From the NCBI GenBank assembly GCA_914767885.1, contig CAJZBQ010000046.1:310001-374000 (forward strand): a stretch of 64,000 nt of DNA, read 5' to 3'. Source of the DNA: Blepharisma stoltei (taxonomy: Eukaryota; Ciliophora; Heterotrichea; Heterotrichida; Blepharismidae). The translations under genes were made by a program, and so were the position numbers. This document shows positions 57,826-64,000 of this stretch, one piece after another. Within the stretch, counting starts at the first letter, position 1; every line of letters begins with the position of its first letter. Below the pieces are notes generated by a model. The model did not search any database, was not told the origin of the DNA, and saw nothing but the letters and a program-made list of their open reading frames with translations.

Positions 57826-59558
57826 ATGGCTTCAGCCGAACAATATACATATGAAATCCAAAAAAAGAGGCTTGATAAAGGTAGAAACCTACATAGAAGT
57901 CCAAATGCTTGAGCATGTCACTCCAAATATAGTTACATCCCACAAGAAAAGTAGCTTCGGCTTGATAATTCGTGTAGAGCTCCAATCTCAGCTATTAACA
58001 GGCCTTCCTTTCACATCCTTTTACTATGATATTCATCTAGAAGGAAAATATCCGTTCCAGTCTCCAAAAGTTCTCTGCGAAACCCCATTTCCTTTCCCAT
58101 CCCTATCAGATGGTAGAGATCTCTTATCATTAGCATTAACATTACTTTATTGAGTAGCTCCCGGCTATACCGCAAATGGTATTTTCTCCACCTTGCTTCT
58201 GCCTGCCATCAATCTATCGGCTATGCTTTTCTAAAAAATGGGCTCTCACATTAATCGGAATTTAGTAGGATGGGTCACCGTGCCTGAGCTGACTTCGGTT
58301 TTCTAAAAATTTCGAAAAACGAAATTTCTAGCCGAAGTGTCGACCAAAATGGAGCTCGTTGCCCAGGGTGCAACTCTTAGTATCGCTCTAGGAAATTGCC
58401 CGAATGTTCATAAGAACTTTGCTGGGCTTTCCCTTTCCCACACCGAGCATCCATCTTCGCCAGATGTAAAGCCTTGACCTAGATTGAGCTTGCGATCGGT
58501 CAAATCTGATATTGCGCTCCACAAAACCAAATAAAACCTGGCCGGATATGCATCACCGAGCGATTCTCCCTTTCACGAGGTCCATGAGTCGCCCCAGCTA
58601 AAGGTATTAAGGGTGATGCTTCGCAAAGCCATTTTAATCTATATCCAGAGATCTCTTATCAAGCATAATTAAAAGAAAATGGACTCCTAGCATTACTTCT
58701 TTAGACGTTATTAACGCCTTACCAGCATTTACTGCAGAATTATATCAAAAATGAACTGAAGGTCTTCAAGCTGACATAGGAGTGTTTCACTTAGGTCATC
58801 CAATGCCTCTAGAAATATGGGAAAATAAAGAAGGAATGAAATGCTTTATGTGTGTAGAAATTGACATAAATGATGATAGAAATACTAAAGAAAAAGTGAT
58901 TGTCGTGACCAACTTAGTCATTTTGCAGCTTGATGTAAACCCTGACTTCCCTATGATTGGCTATCTCACAAATTGGGCTACCTTGCAGTCGTTAAATGCA
59001 ATTAACAGATCAAGAAGTGATCGAAATGTGCTTGTTTTTGACTGAAAAGAAATGGAAGAAATTCCTGCTTGCAGCCAAAAATTTAATTTTTCTGAATCTG
59101 AAGAATGCATCCAATTGATAACTCAAAACATACACAAGCTCAGCACTATCATTAAAAAGCAAAACAAAAAAACCCTCCAAGAAGAAGAGGTAAAGCCAGA
59201 GCATATAAAAAATATGCACATTGACGATATTTTAAAAAAAATCTCGGAATATGAAAATAAACTGAAAGGGACGGTTAATATAGAAATAATTAATAGCCTC
59301 GTGAATTTATATCAGCAAGCTATTGAGTATTTTTCAGCAATAAATGATGAGAAATTTCAGGTATTTTTAAATAAAATGCATAAATTGTTGTCGAATCAGC
59401 TGATTCAAGATGTGATGCAAGGGAGAATTAGTGAAGTTAGTGGTGTCGCTGTGTTCGAAGAAGAAAAGATAGAAGAAGAAGTTAAAGTCCTTGAAGAAGA
59501 CAAGAAAGATGTAGAGCTGGAAGAAATAGATTCAGAACATAGAAGTGAAGATCAATAA
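57826..59558 (+). CDS. UBC (E2)-fold-like protein with acidic C-terminal coil
   Basis: 394 aa after removing a 16-nt intron (57881-57896, GTAGAAACCTACATAG) and a 532-bp SINE-like insertion. Residues ~1-135 look like a ubiquitin-conjugating fold: IQKKRLDKEVQMLEH helix, FYYDIHLEGKYPFQSPKVLCETPFPFP (the E2 'YPFxxP' strand and turn), SDGRDLLSSIIKRKWTPSITSLDVINALPAF. No catalytic Cys in the usual place, so a UEV-like inactive form is possible. TGA encodes Trp (QK-W-TEG, FD-W-KEM). The C-terminal third is acidic and helical. Confidence 0.75.
58115..58661. mobile_element. 532-bp SINE-like insertion, 15-bp direct repeats
   Basis: Exact AGAGATCTCTTATCA at 58115-58129 and 58647-58661 around a GC-rich body with no ORF. 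Removing one repeat plus body restores SDGRDLLSSIIKRKWTP. An internal stem CGAAATTTC-type sequence lies near 58310-58345. The repeat contains TA. Confidence 0.88.
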
Positions 59559-59589
59559 TAACTATTAATTTTTCTAGGAATTATACGAC

Positions 59590-62467
59590 TTAAATAAAGT
59601 TACGCCATATAAAGGATACTCCAATGGTCAAAATAATCAAAAGTATTAGCATTCCTTCCATTCTATTCAGCGAATTAGACGACTCTAGCTTTGTATTCAA
59701 AATAGCGATTTGGTCGTCTAAAGCTTTGATTCTAGCGTCACCTTCTTCAAGCTTCTTCCCAATTTCTTCTTTTTCTTCAATAATGCTTTTTCTTTTTTCT
59801 TCATGCTTTTTTGTGCTCTTCGATATTGATTTTTTCAATGAATTTATCCCATACTTAATTAGATTGGCATAAGCGAGAAAAATAATTAATAATTTATCAT
59901 CATAAATAAAGATATCTTTATTCAATATATTGCACTATACCTCTTTAATTAAAGACTCGGAAGCATCTTTGGACTTCTTGAGCTCACTTTCAACCTTCAA
60001 TGTTTTTTCATGAGACAGTTCAATTTCTTCTAGTTTTTTAGCAAGGTCAGCGTTTAAGACTGTTATAATCTTAGCAAGCTCTTCGTTTTTCTTTTCAAGT
60101 CTTTCTAGCTTAGCAGCTGAATTTTCATGAAGTTTGCTTGATTCTTCAATTTGGGATTTTTGGGCTTCATATTCTTCTTTAAGCTTTTTATATGACTCGA
60201 AGCCTTTTTTCAGCTTATTTTCAAGCTTGGCTGACTTTTCTTTTTCAGCTTCCCAGACTTTTTTGTTTTTCAAACTTTTTTCTTTGGCATCATTTGCGTC
60301 TTTTTCACGCAACTCTGTAATTTTTGCATTTTCTGCTTTAAGTTGATTGATTTCTTCACGCAAATTAGTAATTTCTTGAGGGTCCACTTGTCGTTGTAGA
60401 GCATCGGCTAATAACTTATCATATTTTTTGCATTCAGCTTGCAAAGCAAAAACCTTTTCTTTCTCTAGCTCATTTAGGCTGTTTAAATCAATCAATTTTT
60501 CTTCAAGCCCATCTATTTTTTCTTTAAATTCTTCATATTTTTCTTTATAATTGATATTTCCTTCATGTTGGCTTGATAAATCTTTATGAGCATGATGGAG
60601 TTCTTCTAACTGTTTATTAAGGACTTCATTAAGACTTTTGGAGCTTATAAGTTCTTTATCTAAGCTTGATATTTTTTCATTCAAAGTTTCAATAAAAGAA
60701 CTATGCTCACCTTTAAGGTCTTCTATTTGAGAGCCATGACTTGAAGATAAGCTGCTTGCTTGTTCTTTTAGATATACATTAAAATTTGCAGCATGTGTCA
60801 ACCTGCATTCTTGGAGCAACGATCCAGATCTTATAGCTACGGCGAACTGGGATGGACTCCGAGCCGAGAGCCGAGTGCAGGCTCAAGAGAATGTATATCC
60901 GGGTAGGTTTTGGCTGCTTTCCTGTGGTTGGAAATGGAGAAGCTCAACAACGCTCTTTGAATCCAAGGGCCCATGGGCATTCCTCTACTGAGAAACTGGG
61001 GGTTTCGGCCCATGCCACAGTAGTCTTTTTCCTGTAGCTGTCGAAGAAAGGCACTTCTGAACCCAACAGACTCCAAGGATCCTTGGAATCAAGCTAATAA
61101 ATCACCCATAGTAGGGTTGCATCCATAAGCCGCAAACTCAAGACTGAAGCTCCAAAGTAAGGAGGAGACAGAAGGTACCGGAAGTTTTACAGACTCTCTG
61201 GCTGTAGTCGAAAAGTTGTAGAAACTCCCACAGCGGAGGTCTTTGGTGATCGGGTCACCAATATGGCTAACGCCTGACTTTTAATAGCATAACCTACTTG
61301 TTCTTTCAGGCTTTGATTTTCATCCATTAGCTTCTTTACGAGCTCTTGTTGAGAGCCATGATTCGAAGATAAGTTTTCTACTTGCTCTTTGAGGCTTTGG
61401 TTTTCATTCTCTAATTTCTTTGCGTTTTCTTTTTCTTTCGCGATTATTTCTGTATAATCATCAACAATATTCTGATAAGAGCCTTGCATTGACTCCATTT
61501 CTCCTTTATGTGAAGCTATTGTTTCATTTAAGGATTGTAATTTTTCAGAAATTTCATGAATTTCTTCGTCTTTTGCTAATAATTTTCCATTTAGTTCAGA
61601 AATTTCACGCTGAAAAGCTTCTTTTTCAGCCTTAAATCTATCCTCAATCCCTGAAACATTTTCTAATTGATCATTTTTCTCACGAATTGCTAACTGGTGA
61701 TTTTCTAGCTCCAAAAGTATTTTTGAATGTTTTTCTTGTAGCTTTTTATGCTCATTGCCTTCTTTTAACAGTTTTTCAGCATCAATTTCAATGTGTTTTT
61801 GAAGATCTAAAATTTGATTCTCAAGACTTCCGATTTTCTCACTCCCCCCTCGGTAAGCGAATAAAAAAATCTTGTTTGCTCACGAAGAGGTTAATTTTTT
61901 TTTGAAAAAATGTATATATAAATTTTATAGAATTTTTTTTTCAAAATTTAAAAAAATTCTAATTTGTAAAAATTTAGAACTAAAAATTAATTTAATTTGC
62001 AAAATTTATGGTTTTGTTTGCTCTCAGAGGGGGGAGTTAGTTAATTGTTCATTTTGCTCTTTATATGTGGAGAGCTCTGACTTTATTATATTTATATCAC
62101 TGTGCTCTTTACTGATCTCTTCAATTTTCTTATTTAATGACTCATTAGCCGTTTTTAGATTGTTGAGCTCCTTCTCCGATTCATTAATTTTTTCATTCAA
62201 TAACTCTACCTCTGACTTGTGGCTGCCCTTTAGTTGTTCGATCGACAATCCATGATTCTCCTCCAAATTCTTTAACTGCGCTTTCAGGCTTTCATTTTCC
62301 TCTGCAAGATTTTTTATAGGATCTTGGTCTTGCTCAAGAACTTTGGATTCTTCTTCTCCTTCATGATCAGATTTAGAATGATCTGATAAGTGCGAATCAG
62401 AAATGTGATCAATGTCTCCAGATGGCCTCTGAACATCCACTTTGCCTGAAGTCGAATTTTCGTCCAT
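59590..62467 (-). CDS. Tail-anchored long coiled-coil (golgin-like) protein
   Basis: About 685 aa after removing a 538-bp SINE-like insertion, a 198-bp IES and a small IES (~84 bp near 59854-59937). Almost all coiled coil with internal repeats such as ENQSLKEQ..LSS.HGSQ and a C-terminal transmembrane segment MLILLIILTIGVSFIW followed by RNFI, i.e. a tail anchor. The N-terminus (MDENSTSGK) is acidic. Golgins and giantin have this architecture, but so do other tethers; Golgi location is inference. The SINE sits within a coiled-coil repeat. Confidence 0.75.
59852..59937. mobile_element. Possible 84-bp IES near the coiled-coil C-terminus
   Basis: The frame stops at TAG (59935-59937) right after SLIKEV and reopens in the same phase. 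Removing the TA-to-TA segment 59854-59937 joins it to YGINSLKKSISK. Terminal symmetry is weak and other TA pairs are possible. Confidence 0.45.
60759..61309. mobile_element. SINE-like insertion in coiled-coil exon (same family as 25027)
   Basis: Direct repeats CTTGTTCTTT(T/C)AG at 60759 and 61297. The body begins GATATACATTAAAAT and shares long blocks with the 25027 copy, e.g. ATCCGGGTAGGTTTTGGCTG, CTTTCCTGTGGTTGGAAATG and GGAGGAGACAGAAGGTACC. Removing 538 bp joins ENQSLKEQ to ASSLSSSHGSQ. Confidence 0.85.
61841..62039. mobile_element. 198-bp family A IES with a TG instead of TA at one border
   Basis: On the minus strand it starts TAACTCCCCCCTCTGAGAGC and ends GCTTACCGAGGGGGGAG followed by TG, where relatives have TA. 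A 198-bp excision keeps frame (QLT-EKIGSLENQ, or QLT-KKIG if TA is retained). Interior holds the family A pattern. Confidence 0.8.
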
Positions 62468-62863
62468 ATTGAATTATAAAGCGGATCTAGAAAAATTATT
62501 TTCATGATTCGGATTAAGCGTGAGCAACAAGAGTCTTTTAATTGGGGCATTTTAATAATAAAAATAGTCAATTTTCGATGGACGAGCTATTTTTAAAAGC
62601 TATGAGAAATTAAGAACCATTTTCTATTAAATAAAATATCTATTTTATATTCTGTTTTACATTGAATGATGCATAATTTGATGCCATATAATAGAAAATT
62701 GTTGCTTTGCTGATATAAATCTATTGGAAATTTATTCTAACCTATTATATTTCATCAAAAATTTTGTGTTTATTTTTATTTTTCCTGTGTTGATATTTTT
62801 CCCTCTAATATGGAAATTAATAAAAATTATTTTATCACACAATTAACCGATTAATTAATATAA

Positions 62864-63247
62864 TTACAACAAACACACAAAACTGGAATTTTCAGAGCTT
62901 CCACAAGTACTCAATGAAGAGTTCAATTCCTGGAATTTTTCATCATGAACTATAGGATTTATTTTTAGACTTGGAGGGCGCTCAATTTGATGCTTTTGGA
63001 CAAAACCTGGAGACGGCGTTTTTTTCCCAAGTGGAGGCAAAGATATAGATGGTTTACTGAGGATTGTATTGAGTTCTTTTAACAAAGAGTCTTCTTCTTG
63101 ATTATCATGAGCATACGTTTTTAATGGGGGAAGTCGAGCTTCATAGAATGGGTTACGCTTAGTATAGGATCCTACACTAGCGTCTATGTGAGTAGGTTTG
63201 GGGAAGAGAATAGTCTGTAGTGGCTTTTTTTTACGTGAATCGCCCAT
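62864..63247 (-). CDS. Hypothetical small basic/polar protein
   Basis: 127 aa from ATG 63247, single exon, no TGA. Lys/Pro/Ser-rich (MGDSRKKKPLQTILFPKPT; PSISLPPLGKKTPSPGF), probably disordered, with a short C-terminal hydrophobic end SFVCLL. No domain recognised. Confidence 0.6.
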   Translation of the reverse strand: MGDSRKKKPLQTILFPKPTHIDASVGSYTKRNPFYEARLPPLKTYAHDNQEEDSLLKELNTILSKPSISLPPLGKKTPSPGFVQKHQIERPPSLKINPIVHDEKFQELNSSLSTCGSSENSSFVCLL

Positions 63248-64000
63248 TAAAGTTTATGATGTTGATTTTTATGATGGTAATGGGACATTATTTATTTATT
63301 AAAGTGAATTTTATTAAAATAAATAATCATTAAAATAAGATCTGTAAGAAAGAATACTATCTAGTTGAAATAATATGGGCATGAATAATTTAAATAGAAT
63401 TAAATAGATCATCATAAAATCTAATAGATCTTTAAAGAATTATTATATTAATGTAGAACTTCTGTTAGGAGTCTTCTAATTTATGTTGGAAATTTGCTTT
63501 GACGATTTTAAATTTACTTCTTTTCGGTAGGATCTTGACGGAGATATGCTTGCAGGCACAATTTTAATATTCATAAAGGTGGGTTGGATTATTTTGTTAG
63601 ATGATCCTATAAATTAATTTATTTAATTTTTTATTAAATAATATAATTTTTAAAATAATAATAAAAAATTGTTAGGTATTGGTGATAATTCTTTTCTAGG
63701 TGTCCTAATTAGTTTCTCCTCTACACTTCTATTTAATTTTTCCCTATATTTTCTAAGATAGGGTAACGGATCTATTTTTGGGCAACTTGGACGTCTTTTT
63801 CTTACTCCCCTCTGTGAGCAAACAAAATCATTAGAAAAGTTTATATTTTTAATAATATAAAATTTTTTAAAGAAAGGAAATTAAAATATAAGTAATAATG
63901 AGCATAAATGAAATGTTAAGCTAATTCTGTTGAATTTTAAACAGCTTACATTTTAAAACTTAAATTTTACAAATTAGATTATTTTTGACAATTGGAATTC
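63248..64000. other. Gene-free end of window
   Basis: AT-rich with no supported ORF; a family A element starts at 63803 and runs off the window. Confidence 0.5.
63803..64000. mobile_element. Family A MITE/IES, cut by the window end
   Basis: Starts TACTCCCCTCTGTGAGCAAACAAAATCATTAGAAAA and has the core TTCTGTTGAATTTTAAACAGC near 63918-63945. The left border is almost identical to the IES at 22793. Confidence 0.75.

Noticed and set aside
1-64000. tRNA, rRNA genes or a CRISPR array
   Set aside because: GC-rich patches were checked by eye for cloverleaf and rRNA cores; none was convincing. Repeats are dispersed or paired, not regularly spaced with unique spacers.

Overview
The window reads as germline-type (micronuclear, or 'MAC plus IES') DNA of a heterotrich ciliate, most probably Blepharisma. 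Three things in the sequence say so. (1) UGA is read as tryptophan: nearly every conserved protein is broken by in-frame TGA exactly where its family has Trp (Rab 17884, P4-ATPase, Hook, Myb, SPAG17), while TAA and TAG end genes. (2) Spliceosomal introns are 15-16 nt GT...AG; eight were found (4560-4574, 7302-7316, 12043-12057, 17112-17126, 28763-28777, 44752-44767, 55477-55491, 57881-57896). (3) Many genes are cut by AT-rich segments bounded by TA dinucleotides with terminal inverted repeats, and removing them with one TA left behind restores the reading frame. These are internal eliminated sequences (IESs).

About 30 genes and one pseudogene are packed on both strands, with gaps often under 100 bp. 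1-12.8 kb: SMARCAL1-like helicase, DYRK kinase, EF-hand protein, adenylate kinase, CHMP5/Vps60, two hypotheticals, RNA 3'-phosphate cyclase. 13-22.3 kb: P4-ATPase flippase, Rab11-like GTPase, TTLL tubulin ligase, twin-CX9C protein. 22.3-36 kb: Spc25-like protein, SK-type K+ channel, hypothetical, HOOK-domain coiled coil, Myb R1R2R3 protein, M16 MPP/bc1-core protein. 36-51.2 kb: UPL3/TRIP12-like HECT ligase, LITAF-like protein, Xaa-Pro aminopeptidase, SPAG17/PF6. 52-63.2 kb: an SDR pseudogene next to an intact paralogue, C2 protein, UBC-fold protein, tail-anchored coiled coil, small hypotheticals. Several suit a ciliated cell (SPAG17, TTLL, Hook), but there is no evidence of operons.

Two kinds of germline insertion coexist. 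The first is TA-bounded elements with inverted repeats (several MITE-like families, mostly starting ACTCCCC next to the TA; sizes from 35 bp to about 0.9 kb). The second is GC-richer, SINE-like insertions of roughly 430-870 bp (0.4-0.5 kb without nested elements) flanked by direct repeats of 9-15 bp, several lying inside exons. Removing exactly one repeat plus the insert restores the frame in Rab, the SK channel, SPAG17, the UBC-fold gene and the large coiled coil. Insertions are nested up to three deep (SK channel, Hook, HECT).

The strongest candidate for something new is this second class: retroposon-like inserts in coding exons that apparently have to be removed precisely, with the target-site duplication as junction. 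All excision products here are deduced from reading frame and family alignment. None was checked against macronuclear DNA or RNA.
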